Shown here in pieces: positions 34,917 through 42,756 of a DNA stretch of 64,000 nucleotides. Every line of letters begins with the position of its first letter. The stretch's first letter is position 1. The notes beneath the pieces were generated by a model. The model was not told the DNA's origin. It was given only the letters and a program-made list of their open reading frames with translations, and did no database searches. The position numbers were made by a program, and so were the translations under genes. This stretch comes from Pseudomonas sp. R5-89-07 (GTDB taxonomy: Bacteria > Pseudomonadota > Gammaproteobacteria > Pseudomonadales > Pseudomonadaceae), in contig NZ_CP027727.1 in the NCBI RefSeq assembly GCF_003851685.1, positions 3,968,001 to 4,032,000 of the forward strand. The letters are read 5' to 3'.

Positions 34917-36242
34917 ATGACCACTCCTATCGTTACCGACTTCCAAGTCATCCCCGTCGCCGGCCACGACAGCATGCTGTTGAACCTGAGCGGCGCCCAC
35001 GGGCCTTTTTTTACTCGCAATATCGTGATTCTCAAGGACAGCAGCGGCCATACCGGCGTAGGTGAAGTGCCCGGCGGCGAACGCATTCGCCAAACCCTGG
35101 AAGACGCGCGCAGCCTGGTGGTCGGCCAGCCGATCGGGCAGTACCAGCGCATCCTCAACCAAATGCGCACCACCTTCGCCTCACGGGATGCAGCGGGTCG
35201 TGGGCTGCAAACCTTTGACCTGCGCATCACCATTCATGCCGTGACCGCGATGGAGGCCGCCCTGCTCGACTTGCTCGGCCAGTTCCTCGAAGTGCCGGTG
35301 GCTGCCCTGCTCGGTGAAGGCCAGCAACGCGATGCGGTGAAAATGCTCGGTTACCTGTTCTACGTCGGCGACCGCAGCGCCACCGACCTGGCCTATCGCA
35401 ACGAGGCCGACGCCGACGACGACTGGTTCCGCCTGCGCCATGAACAAGCCCTGACCGCCGACGCCGTGGTGCGCCTGGCCGAAGCCGCCAAAGCGAAATA
35501 CGGTTTCAATGACTTCAAGCTCAAGGGCGGCGTACTGAGTGGCGATGAGGAAATCGAAGCCGTCACGGCCCTTGCCGAGCGCTTTCCGGATGCGCGCATC
35601 ACCCTCGACCCGAACGGCGCCTGGTCACTCAAGGAAGCGATCCGCCTGTGCCGCGACCAGCATCATGTGCTCGCCTATGCCGAAGACCCCTGCGGTGCGG
35701 AAAACGGTTACTCGGGCCGCGAAGTCATGGCTGAATTCCGTCGTGCCACGGGCCTGAAAACTGCCACCAACATGATCGCCACCGACTGGCGCGAAATGGG
35801 CCATGCTATCCAGCTGCAATCGGTGGACATCCCCCTCGCCGATCCGCACTTCTGGACGATGCAAGGCTCAGTGCGCGTGGCGCAGATGTGCAACGAGTGG
35901 GGCCTGACCTGGGGTTCACACTCCAACAACCATTTCGATATTTCCCTGGCGATGTTCACCCAGGTGGCGGCCGCCGCACCGGGAGACATCACGGCCATCG
36001 ACACCCACTGGATCTGGCAGGACGGCCAACGCCTGACCAAGGCGCCACTGCAGATTGAGGGCGGCTACGTGAAGGTGCCCGCCAAGCCTGGCCTCGGGGT
36101 GGATATCGACATGGACGCCGTGGCCCACGCCCACGAGTTATACAAAGGCATGGGGCTGGGGGCGCGGGATGACAGCGTGGCGATGCAGTTCCTGATTCCG
36201 GGCTGGAGCTTCGACAACAAGCGTCCTTGCCTGGTGCGGTAG
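34917..36242 (+). CDS. gudD: Glucarate dehydratase
   Basis: The 441-residue enolase-superfamily enzyme converts D-glucarate (and usually L-idarate) to 5-keto-4-deoxyglucarate. The N-terminal capping domain runs to about residue 130. In the barrel are the catalytic lysine pair in '[13 protein letters not shown]', metal ligands Asp in '[10 protein letters not shown]', Glu in '[17 protein letters not shown]', Asn in '[13 protein letters not shown]', then '[20 protein letters not shown]', the catalytic His in '[17 protein letters not shown]', and '[13 protein letters not shown]'. This is diagnostic for GudD. It lies directly downstream of gudP and a hairpin follows, so the operon ends here. The next enzymes of the path are not in the window. 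Confidence 0.96.
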   Translation: MTTPIVTDFQVIPVAGHDSMLLNLSGAHGPFFTRNIVILKDSSGHTGVGEVPGGERIRQTLEDARSLVVGQPIGQYQRILNQMRTTFASRDAAGRGLQTFDLRITIHAVTAMEAALLDLLGQFLEVPVAALLGEGQQRDAVKMLGYLFYVGDRSATDLAYRNEADADDDWFRLRHEQALTADAVVRLAEAAKAKYGFNDFKLKGGVLSGDEEIEAVTALAERFPDARITLDPNGAWSLKEAIRLCRDQHHVLAYAEDPCGAENGYSGREVMAEFRRATGLKTATNMIATDWREMGHAIQLQSVDIPLADPHFWTMQGSVRVAQMCNEWGLTWGSHSNNHFDISLAMFTQVAAAAPGDITAIDTHWIWQDGQRLTKAPLQIEGGYVKVPAKPGLGVDIDMDAVAHAHELYKGMGLGARDDSVAMQFLIPGWSFDNKRPCLVR

Positions 36243-36252
36243 GGCGGGATCT

Positions 36253-36281
36253 GGGAGCCATCGCAGCCTCGCAGGGCTCCC
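36253..36281 (+). terminator. Hairpin after gudD
   Basis: GGGAGCC (36253-36259) pairs with GGCTCCC (36275-36281) over a 15-base loop, 10 bp past the gudD stop. A long T-run is lacking, so this may be a weak terminator or a repeat-derived hairpin. Confidence 0.45.
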
Positions 36282-36301
36282 GCAGTCAGTGTCGTGGTCG
36301 C

Positions 36302-36523
36302 TTATTTGCCAGCGGCCACGGGTTTTGGCTGCGACGCTTTCTTGCGCGCAATCGGCCGCACGGTCAGCTCCACGCCCAACGCCGCCATTAACTTCTGGAT
36401 CGTCTCATAGCGCGTTTTAGAGCCGCCCCTGAGGGTTTTATAAAGGCTCTCCCGATTGACGCCCGCAGCCTCGGCCACTTTGTTCACGCCTTGGGCCTTG
36501 GCCACTTCGGCAAGGGCTTTCAT
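36302..36523 (-). CDS. Short HTH protein resembling a HigA/HicB-type addiction-module antidote, N-terminally shortened
   Basis: The 73-residue product matches the C-terminal two thirds of the 'putative addiction module antidote' family. It has 'MKALAEVAKAQGVNKVAEAAGVNRESLYKTL' followed by 'ETIQKLMAALGVELTVRP'. Full-length members are about 95-100 residues and have an N-terminal segment that is missing here. An in-frame TAA lies two codons before the ATG, and there is no ribosome site. No toxin gene is adjacent. It is therefore either a truncated relic or a stand-alone regulator. The C-terminal Lys/Ala/Pro tail is of low complexity. Confidence 0.6.
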   Translation of the reverse strand: MKALAEVAKAQGVNKVAEAAGVNRESLYKTLRGGSKTRYETIQKLMAALGVELTVRPIARKKASQPKPVAAGK

Positions 36524-36548
36524 GAGTTAGCGCTTGTTTCACTCGCGT

Positions 36549-37472
36549 TCAAAGTGCCCGATCAAACAACGGCGTCACGTCATACCGCTGCTTGAGCATC
36601 TGCGCATCCACCAGAAAATCCGCCGTGGCCTGGGCTTCGCTGATGATCGTCGGCGAGATCGGCAGCACTTTGATCGCGTCGCGCTTGAACCACACCTTGG
36701 CGATGTCCGGCGCGGACTGGTTGGCCCTGGACCAGGCCTCGGCGTACTCGTCGACGTGGCTGCTGCTCCAGACACGGGCGCGGGTCAGGCGTGCGACAAA
36801 GTCCCTGATGATCGCGCCTTTCTGCGCCAGTGCCGGTTCATACGCGACGATATAGGTGGGCGCGCTCATCAGGCCCTTGGCATTGCGGATCAGCGTGCTG
36901 CCCTCTTTCTCCTGCAGCGACACATAGGGCTCCCAGGTGCCGAACGCATCGATATCGCCTTGGGTCAGGGCCAGGCTGGCTTCGGCAGGCAGCAGGTATT
37001 TGAAGTTGACGCTGCTGCGCGGCACACCGGCTTCGTCCAGGGCTTTGTAGGCCAGTTGCTGGCTCCATGAGCCGTTCCAGATGGCGACTGTCTTGCCTTT
37101 GAGATCGGCCACCGAATGAATGCCCTTGCGCGCCACGATACCCACGCCGTCGAGGCTGGTCTGGGTGCTGGCGACCACCTTCACCGGCGCGCCATTGGCG
37201 GCGAGGCTGATCACCGGCGTGTCGCCGACGATGCCTACGTCCAGCGCGCCGCTCGCCACCGCCGAGGCCACCGGGGAGCCGGTGTTGAAGCGTTTGAAGT
37301 CGATGGTGTACGGCAAGTCTTTGAGCTCGCCCGACAGCTCGAGCACGATACGGTTGGAGAAGAACTGGTCACCCACGGTGAGGGTCAGCGGCTGCGCCGC
37401 CCAGGCCGAAGGGCCGTACAGCGCGACCGAAGCCAGGCTCAATAGAGAAAGCAGTGTTCGACGCTTGATCAT
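36549..37472 (-). CDS. ABC transporter substrate-binding protein, sulfonate/nitrate/taurine (SsuA-like) type
   Basis: This 307-residue periplasmic binding protein has a Sec signal ('MIKRRTLLSLLSLASVALYGPSAWAAQ', cleavage near AWA-A). The NMT1/SsuA-type core includes 'ALDVGIVGDTPVISLAANGAPVKVVAST', 'SVADLKGKTVAIWNGSWSQQLAYKAL' and 'LPAEASLALTQGDIDAFGTWEPYV'. These bind sulfonates, sulfate esters or related compounds. It starts at ATG 37470-37472. There is no permease or ATPase gene next to it, so it must use a system encoded elsewhere. It is divergent from an SfnB-type gene, which supports a sulfur-scavenging role. Confidence 0.85.
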   Translation of the reverse strand: MIKRRTLLSLLSLASVALYGPSAWAAQPLTLTVGDQFFSNRIVLELSGELKDLPYTIDFKRFNTGSPVASAVASGALDVGIVGDTPVISLAANGAPVKVVASTQTSLDGVGIVARKGIHSVADLKGKTVAIWNGSWSQQLAYKALDEAGVPRSSVNFKYLLPAEASLALTQGDIDAFGTWEPYVSLQEKEGSTLIRNAKGLMSAPTYIVAYEPALAQKGAIIRDFVARLTRARVWSSSHVDEYAEAWSRANQSAPDIAKVWFKRDAIKVLPISPTIISEAQATADFLVDAQMLKQRYDVTPLFDRAL

Positions 37473-37712
37473 GCAATTACCCACGGGACAGTTGGTTGGT
37501 TCAACCATCTGTGAGCATGCAGTCTGGTCGTTTGGCGTAGAAGCTAACGCAATAAAAGCGCGAGGTTTAATACTGTTGCGCACTATCCATAGAACTGGCG
37601 CGTAGCGGCCTAGCTGCTTTTCGTATTAAAAACTTCGGCGCCCCTGGGTTAGGGTGGCGTCACCAGACCACTGGACCCCTGCACCTGAGCCACTTTCAGC
37701 AAGGTCCATCGC

Positions 37713-38948
37713 ATGTCGACTCCCGCTTCGAATATCTGGGGCACCGCGCCCTCCGCCCGTTACGAACAACTGGCCGCACCGTTTCGCCCGCTCTTTGCGC
37801 AGGTCCTCGCCCAGGCGGCCGAAGCGGATCAATCCCGCGCCAGCCTGGCCGCCGTCATCCAGCAACTGAACGCACTCGGCCTGCCGCGCTGGCGCCTGCC
37901 ACAAAGCTATGGCGGCCATGGCGCGACGCTGGTTGAACTGTTCACGCTGCTGGCCGAGCTGTCCGCGGCCGACTCCAACATCACCCAAGCCTTACGTGGG
38001 CACTTTGGTTTCTGCGAGGACGTGCTCAGCGCCAAAGACCTGGCCTGGCGCGCCAGATGGCTCGACCGCCTGAGCCAGGGCGCCCTGCTCTCGCCCGGCA
38101 GCACCGAGGTGGGCAGCCAGGCCCGTGGCGATTTCGAGACCCGCCTCTACCGTGATCAAGCCGGTGCATTGCGCATCAGCGGCAAAAAGTACTACACCAC
38201 CGGCGCGCTCTACAGCGACCTGATCAGCACCATCGCCACCTTTGAAGACGGCAAGACCTACAGCGTGGTGGTCGACCTCAAGGCGCCCGGTGTGCAGATC
38301 ATCGATGACTGGAACGGCTTCGGCCAGCGCCTCACCGCCAGCGGCACCTGTGTTTTCGACAATGCATTGGTGGAGGACGACCTGCGCCCCACTGATCAGC
38401 GCTTCGGCCACGGCCAATCGTTCTACCAGCTGTACCACCTGAGCACTCTTGCCGGCATCGCCCGCTGTGCCGCGTTGAGCGGTGCAGAAGAACTGCGCAA
38501 GCGTGCGCGGACCTTCACCACCGGCAACGCCGATGTCGCGAGTCGCGATGTGCAGTTGCTGCAAGTGATCGGCGAAGTCGCGAGCCAGGCCTATGCCGCC
38601 CACGCCATCACCCAGCAAGCGGCGCAGCGGCTGGAACACACCGCGCAAGCGGTGATCGTCGCGCAGCAGGCGCTGCAGGATGACGACCCAGAGGTGGCAC
38701 TGGCCGAGCTGGAAGTGTGCCTGGCGGTGAATCCGGTGGTGGATGCGACGCTCGCCGCGACCACCGCGCTGTTCGATGCCCTCGGCGCGAGTGCCACCGC
38801 CAGCGACAAGGCGCTGGACCGGTTGTGGCGCAATGCGCGCACCTTGGCAAATCACAATCCGCGGGTGTACAAGTCGCGGATTGTCGGCGATTACCTGGTT
38901 CATGGCGTGCTGCCACCGGGGCAATGGCGGGTGGGCGTGGCATCGTGA
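37713..38948 (+). CDS. sfnB: SfnB family sulfur acquisition oxidoreductase (acyl-CoA dehydrogenase-like)
   Basis: This 411-residue flavoprotein has the acyl-CoA dehydrogenase fold used by DszC/SfnB-type flavin-dependent monooxygenases. The N-terminal helical domain has 'LNALGLPRWRLPQSYGGHGATLVELFTLLAELSAADSNI'. The beta domain has 'ALLSPGSTEVGSQARGDFET' and 'LRISGKKYYTTGALYSD' (flavin site), and the C-terminal helical domain ends in 'ARTLANHNPRVYKSRIVGDYLVHG'. SfnB proteins are made under sulfur starvation and are linked to dimethylsulfone/organosulfur use. AAGG lies eight bases before the ATG at 37713-37715. Divergence from the SsuA-like gene argues for shared sulfur control. Confidence 0.85.
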   Translation: MSTPASNIWGTAPSARYEQLAAPFRPLFAQVLAQAAEADQSRASLAAVIQQLNALGLPRWRLPQSYGGHGATLVELFTLLAELSAADSNITQALRGHFGFCEDVLSAKDLAWRARWLDRLSQGALLSPGSTEVGSQARGDFETRLYRDQAGALRISGKKYYTTGALYSDLISTIATFEDGKTYSVVVDLKAPGVQIIDDWNGFGQRLTASGTCVFDNALVEDDLRPTDQRFGHGQSFYQLYHLSTLAGIARCAALSGAEELRKRARTFTTGNADVASRDVQLLQVIGEVASQAYAAHAITQQAAQRLEHTAQAVIVAQQALQDDDPEVALAELEVCLAVNPVVDATLAATTALFDALGASATASDKALDRLWRNARTLANHNPRVYKSRIVGDYLVHGVLPPGQWRVGVAS

Positions 38949-39026
38949 TTGCCAACTGAGCGAGCACGCATCGCATATGAGAAGGGGCAAGCCCTACTGC
39001 CCACAAGTCGTTAAAGCGCATATCGT

Positions 39027-39125
39027 ACCTGTGGCGAGGGAGCTTGCTCCCGTTGGGCCGCGAAGCGACCCCAGACAATGGGACTGCTGCGCAGTCCAAC
39101 GGGAGCAAGCTCCCTCGCCACAGGT
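39027..39125. repeat. Paired REP-like element with perfect 30-bp inverted arms
   Basis: The arm 39027-39056 begins ACCTGTGGCGAGGGAGCTTG, and the arm 39096-39125 is its exact reverse complement, with a 39-bp centre. The GGGAGCTTGCTCCC core is a repeat known from many Pseudomonas intergenic regions. It lies after sfnB and before the hexapeptide protein gene. Confidence 0.85.
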
Positions 39126-39162
39126 TATTTCTCGCTTTCTTCACATGAACCGGAGACTTTTC

Positions 39163-39774
39163 ATGAGTTCACCAGAGATCAGCAGGTTTATCACCCAATG
39201 GCCCTCACTTGGCCTGGCTCCCTCAGCAGCCTGGCAGGTCACCCAGGACTGCGAAAACCAAGTACTCACGCTGCTTTCGCGCCTTGGCTCCGGCTACCAC
39301 CGCCACGGCAACTGCGCTATTCACGAAAGTGCGATTGTCGAGGAAGGTGCCGTGCTGAAGGGCCCGATCATTATCGGCGAAGGGTCATTCGTGGCCGCAG
39401 GTGCGTACCTGCGTGGAGGCGTCTACCTGGGCAGCCATTGCATTGTGGGGCCCAGCTGTGAACTGAAAAGCAGCTTCATGCTGGATGGCAGCAAGTTGGC
39501 GCACTTCAATTTTGTCGGCGACTCGCTGATGGGTGAAGGCGTGAATATCGAGGCCGGGGCAATCATCGCCAACTATCGCAACGAGCTCAATGGCGCGGCG
39601 ATCAGGATCCGCCATGGGGCCAGCGTGATAGAGACCGGCGTGAACAAGTTCGGTGCCTTGGTGGGCGACGGCAGCAAAATTGGCGCCAATGCAGTGATCG
39701 CTCCCGGTGCGCTCTTGCAACCCAACAGCCAGGTGCCACGTTTGGGGCTGGTTGACCAGTTCGCCTACGATTGA
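39163..39774 (+). CDS. Left-handed beta-helix (hexapeptide repeat) protein, transferase-like
   Basis: This 203-residue protein carries hexapeptide repeats over about residues 50-180. Runs such as 'AIHESAIVEEGAVLKGPIII', 'GSFVAAGAYLRGGVYLGSHC' and 'GDGSKIGANAVIAPGALLQP' show the [LIV]-G-x4 periodicity of LpxA/GlmU-type acyl- and nucleotidyltransferases. The N-terminal 45 residues are helical. GGAG lies seven bases before the ATG at 39163-39165; a longer in-frame reading upstream runs through the REP element and is not credible. Partner domains seen in GlmU (pyrophosphorylase) are absent. The acceptor is unknown. Confidence 0.8.
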   Translation: MSSPEISRFITQWPSLGLAPSAAWQVTQDCENQVLTLLSRLGSGYHRHGNCAIHESAIVEEGAVLKGPIIIGEGSFVAAGAYLRGGVYLGSHCIVGPSCELKSSFMLDGSKLAHFNFVGDSLMGEGVNIEAGAIIANYRNELNGAAIRIRHGASVIETGVNKFGALVGDGSKIGANAVIAPGALLQPNSQVPRLGLVDQFAYD

Positions 39775-39858
39775 GCAACCTGCTGGGAAAGGGCAGCACA
39801 TTACCAAAACGGATGGTTCCAGCTATGCTGCGCCCTCACTTCAAGGACGATAAAAACA

Positions 39859-40887
39859 GTGAAAGCCACCCTCGCCGCCCTGTGCCTGATTTGCCTGACG
39901 GGTCCCGCCTTCGCCGGCGACAGCCCTGTGGGTTTCAAGACCACCACCTTGTCCGATGCGCACAACGAGCGCCCACTGGAGATGGTCGTCTGGTACCCCA
40001 CGACCACAAACGCCACACCACAGCTGATCCGAGACGACGCGGTGTTCGTCGGCGCCCACGCCGTGCCCGATGCACCGCCGGCCGAGGGTGAACATCCGCT
40101 GCTGGTGCTTTCCCACGGCTACCGCGGCAACTGGGGCAATCAGGCGTGGCTGGCCAGCGCTCTGGCCCGTCAGGGCTATATCGTGGCGGCCGTCAATCAT
40201 CCGGGCAGCACGACTAAAGACCGCAGCCCCAAAGCCGCCGCGCAATTGTCGCAACGGCCCGCAGACCTGAGTCGCGTGATCGACTCGGTGCTCGCACAAC
40301 CCGCGCAGTTCGGCGCAGTGGCGCAAAACCGTATTGCGCTGGCGGGCCACTCCCTCGGCGGCTGGACCGTGCTGGAAAGCGCGGGGGCGCGCTTCGATCC
40401 CGAGCGTTTTGCCAAGGATTGCGGCATCCATCCGCAACTGAGCAGCTGCAGGGTTTACCAGCAAATGAACCCCGCCGGTGCACCGGGTGGCGAAGCGCAA
40501 TTGGCTGCGGACCTGCGCGACAAGCGTGTCAGTGCAGTGGTGTCCCTGGACATTGGCTTGTCACGCGGTTTTGCCGATGCGAGCCTGGCGGCGCTGCCGG
40601 TGCCCGTGCTGGTGATCGCCGCTGGGGCGCCGTCTGAAGATCTGCCTGCGCAGCTCGAATCTGCCGACCTGGCCAAACGGCTCCCCAAGGCTTCAACGCA
40701 CTATGTTGAGATCAGCGATGCGAGCCACTTCAGCTTTATGGCGCAGTGCAAGCCAGGCGCAGCGGCAATGCTCGACGAGGATGCGCCTGGCGACGGCATC
40801 ATTTGCCAGGATGGCGACGGCGCGCGGCCACGGGCGGTGATTCAGCAGCAGGTCATCGGGCTGATCACCGAGTTTCTGCCACGCTGA
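39859..40887 (+). CDS. Exported dienelactone hydrolase-like alpha/beta hydrolase
   Basis: The 342-residue precursor has a short Sec signal ('MKATLAALCLICLTGPAFAGDS', cleavage after AFA). The alpha/beta hydrolase domain shows 'LLVLSHGYRGNWGNQAWLAS' (oxyanion region), the nucleophile elbow 'RIALAGHSLGGWTVLES' and a C-terminal His in 'YVEISDASHFSFM'. It resembles the predicted dienelactone hydrolase group, which includes lipase/esterase-like enzymes. Two pairs of cysteines in the exported part ('DCGIHPQLSSC', 'QC...IIC') could form disulfides. It starts with GTG 39859-39861, with AAGGA about 11 bases before. A periplasmic esterase role is likely. Confidence 0.8.
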   Translation: MKATLAALCLICLTGPAFAGDSPVGFKTTTLSDAHNERPLEMVVWYPTTTNATPQLIRDDAVFVGAHAVPDAPPAEGEHPLLVLSHGYRGNWGNQAWLASALARQGYIVAAVNHPGSTTKDRSPKAAAQLSQRPADLSRVIDSVLAQPAQFGAVAQNRIALAGHSLGGWTVLESAGARFDPERFAKDCGIHPQLSSCRVYQQMNPAGAPGGEAQLAADLRDKRVSAVVSLDIGLSRGFADASLAALPVPVLVIAAGAPSEDLPAQLESADLAKRLPKASTHYVEISDASHFSFMAQCKPGAAAMLDEDAPGDGIICQDGDGARPRAVIQQQVIGLITEFLPR

Positions 40888-40944
40888 TGGGCCAGGCTTT
40901 TGAAGCTGATATCATCCGCGCCCTCACCCACCAGGCTAGCACCC

Positions 40945-41115
40945 ATGAACCGCCAGAAAAAACTCCAGCAGCTCTTCAAGGCCAAAGCTAAAAAGGCCAG
41001 CGCCAAACTGGCGCCGAAAAGCAAAGATAAATACGTCAGCAAGGCCGACCGCGTTAAGCTGGCGGCCGAGGCCGACCCAGCGCCGGTTACGTCACCCGAG
41101 ACGCCTGCTGAATAA
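40945..41115 (+). CDS. DUF2986 family small basic protein
   Basis: The 56-residue Lys-rich protein starts 'MNRQKKLQQLFKAKAKKASAK' and continues 'PKSKDKYVSKADRVKLAAEA', the conserved pattern of DUF2986. Members are short, basic and of unknown function; RNA or ribosome association is only a guess. The ATG is at 40945-40947. Its 3' end overlaps by 29 bp with the 3' end of the convergent GlxA-type regulator gene, which ends at 41087. Confidence 0.75.
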   Translation: MNRQKKLQQLFKAKAKKASAKLAPKSKDKYVSKADRVKLAAEADPAPVTSPETPAE

Positions 41116-42082
41116 GGCGCATCGCTGAAGGCGTGCCGGCCTCGTATTTGCTCCAGATACGCCGCAGATGGCGGGCCGAACCAAAGCCTGCGCGCTCGGC
41201 GACGGTTTCGATATCCAGGCTCGACTCGACCAGCAGTTCGCGGGCCACGGCCAGGCGCAGGCGATGCAGATAATCCAGCGGGCTGATGCCGACATGCTCG
41301 TGGAACAGCCGCGCCAGATGGCGGCTGCCGGTGCAGGCCAAGTCCGCCATGCGGGTGACGGTCCAGGCTTCACAGGGGGCGCAGGCAACGGCGTCCTGCA
41401 CGCGGTGGACGGCCGGGTGCAGGTGATTACGTCCGGTTATCCATGGCGATAGCTGCGGGTCACTGCCGCTGCGGCGCAAGTACACCACCATGTCCCGCGC
41501 CACGGCGCACGCCAGCCTGGGCCCGGCGCGCTCGGCGACCAGGTGCAGCATCATATCGATGCCGGCGGTGATCCCGGCACTGCAACTGACCGGACCGTCG
41601 GTGACGTAAAGGCGGTTTTCCAGGACCCGGGCCTTCGGCGCAAGCGCCTGAAGAGCGGCACACAGTGCGTGGTGCGTGGTGCATTGGCGCCCGTCGAGCA
41701 GCCCGGCGCGGGCGGCCGTCAACGCGCCGGCGCACACGCATATCAACCGTTCGCCAGACGGCGCGAATACATCCTGCAGCCACTGCACCAGGCTGTCGCT
41801 GGCTGATTCGAAGGCTTGCTGGCGTGCTTTGTCCACCTTCATGCTGGAGCCGACCAACACCACCAAGGTGCCGGGGGCCAGGCTGGTCGGCAAGGGCGCC
41901 AGGCCTGTCAACGGCAAGCCGATGGAGCTGTGCAGGGATTGCACCGGGCTGACGTATTGCAGCTCGAAAGCCACCGCCGCAGGGTCATCGACCTGGGCGG
42001 CCAGGCGCAGCACTTCGGCAGGGCCCGCCAGGTCGAGCATCAGCACATTGGGCAACAGCACGAACAGCACCGGCACGCTCAT
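41087..42082 (-). CDS. GlxA-type AraC family regulator (DJ-1/PfpI-like + AraC HTH)
   Basis: This 331-residue regulator has an N-terminal DJ-1/PfpI-like domain ('VLFVLLPNVLMLDLAGPAEVLRLAAQ', with the Cys elbow 'ERLICVCAGALTAARAGLLDGRQCTTH'). The C-terminal AraC domain has 'TRMADLACTGSRHLARLFHEHVGISPLDYLHRLRLAVARELL' and 'VAERAGFGSARHLRRIWSKY'. Its ATG (42080-42082) lies 4 bp after the stop of the isochorismatase gene, so the two are translated from one mRNA. This coupling suggests that it senses the hydrolase's substrate or product. GGGG lies upstream as ribosome site. Confidence 0.9.
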   Translation of the reverse strand: MSVPVLFVLLPNVLMLDLAGPAEVLRLAAQVDDPAAVAFELQYVSPVQSLHSSIGLPLTGLAPLPTSLAPGTLVVLVGSSMKVDKARQQAFESASDSLVQWLQDVFAPSGERLICVCAGALTAARAGLLDGRQCTTHHALCAALQALAPKARVLENRLYVTDGPVSCSAGITAGIDMMLHLVAERAGPRLACAVARDMVVYLRRSGSDPQLSPWITGRNHLHPAVHRVQDAVACAPCEAWTVTRMADLACTGSRHLARLFHEHVGISPLDYLHRLRLAVARELLVESSLDIETVAERAGFGSARHLRRIWSKYEAGTPSAMRLIQQASRVT

Positions 42083-42086
42083 CGGT

Positions 42087-42629
42087 TCACCCCGCCAGTG
42101 CCTGGTCGACGGTGACGATGCGCGCAAACCGATCTTCCAGGACCAGCTCCGTTCGCTCGCGAATCTGCGCCGGGGTATAGACGCGGCCGCTGCGTGCGTG
42201 GGTCATAGGGAACGTCAGCGTGGCCTCACTGACGAAGTCGACGTTAAAACCGCTGTCCGAGGCCTGCCGCGTCGTGGTTTCACAGCACTGCTCGGTGCGG
42301 ATACCACTGATGATCAGCGTGGTGACGCCCATCTGTGTGAGGCGCGCGGCCAGTTCCGTACCGGCCAAAGCGCTGTGCAAGCGCTTATGGATGACCAACT
42401 GCGGGTCGATCGACAGTTCGCTCAATGCCCTGACGTTACCCGATGCCATCGAAAAGTGCCCCTGGTCTTCCACATGAAACACTTGTACCACCGGGATGCC
42501 TTGCTGAACACAACCGTCGATGAGCGCCTGCTGGTTTGCTAGGTAATCCGGCAGGTCATTTTCGGACCAGTAGGGTGCATGACGAAAGGAATGTTGGGCG
42601 TCGATCACGATCAGGGCTTTGCGGCTCAT
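42087..42629 (-). CDS. Isochorismatase-like cysteine hydrolase
   Basis: This 180-residue enzyme has the Asp-Lys-Cys triad of the isochorismatase/nicotinamidase superfamily. Asp is in 'LIVIDAQHSFRHAP' (residue 10), Lys in 'VIHKRLHSALAGTEL', and the Cys in 'LIISGIRTEQCCETTTRQASD', preceded by the cis-peptide region. Such enzymes hydrolyse amides or vinyl ethers, for example N-carbamoyl compounds or nicotinamide; the substrate is not clear. The ATG 42627-42629 has AAGGA seven bases upstream. It is the first gene of a two-gene unit with the GlxA-type regulator. Confidence 0.88.
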   Translation of the reverse strand: MSRKALIVIDAQHSFRHAPYWSENDLPDYLANQQALIDGCVQQGIPVVQVFHVEDQGHFSMASGNVRALSELSIDPQLVIHKRLHSALAGTELAARLTQMGVTTLIISGIRTEQCCETTTRQASDSGFNVDFVSEATLTFPMTHARSGRVYTPAQIRERTELVLEDRFARIVTVDQALAG

Positions 42630-42756
42630 GGGTGGTCCTTCCTGGCTTGGGGTGCGATAAATGATGCAAGCCATGGTAAGGGCCGGGCCGCATGCGCAAC
42701 AGGCGCAAGGCGGACCGACTCAGGACGGATTCGGACATACGACCTTCGCCGCTCGC

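Noticed and set aside
38743..39774. Longer start for the hexapeptide-repeat protein
   Set aside because: The extension would run through the end of sfnB and through the REP element; GGAG before the ATG at 39163 decides the start.
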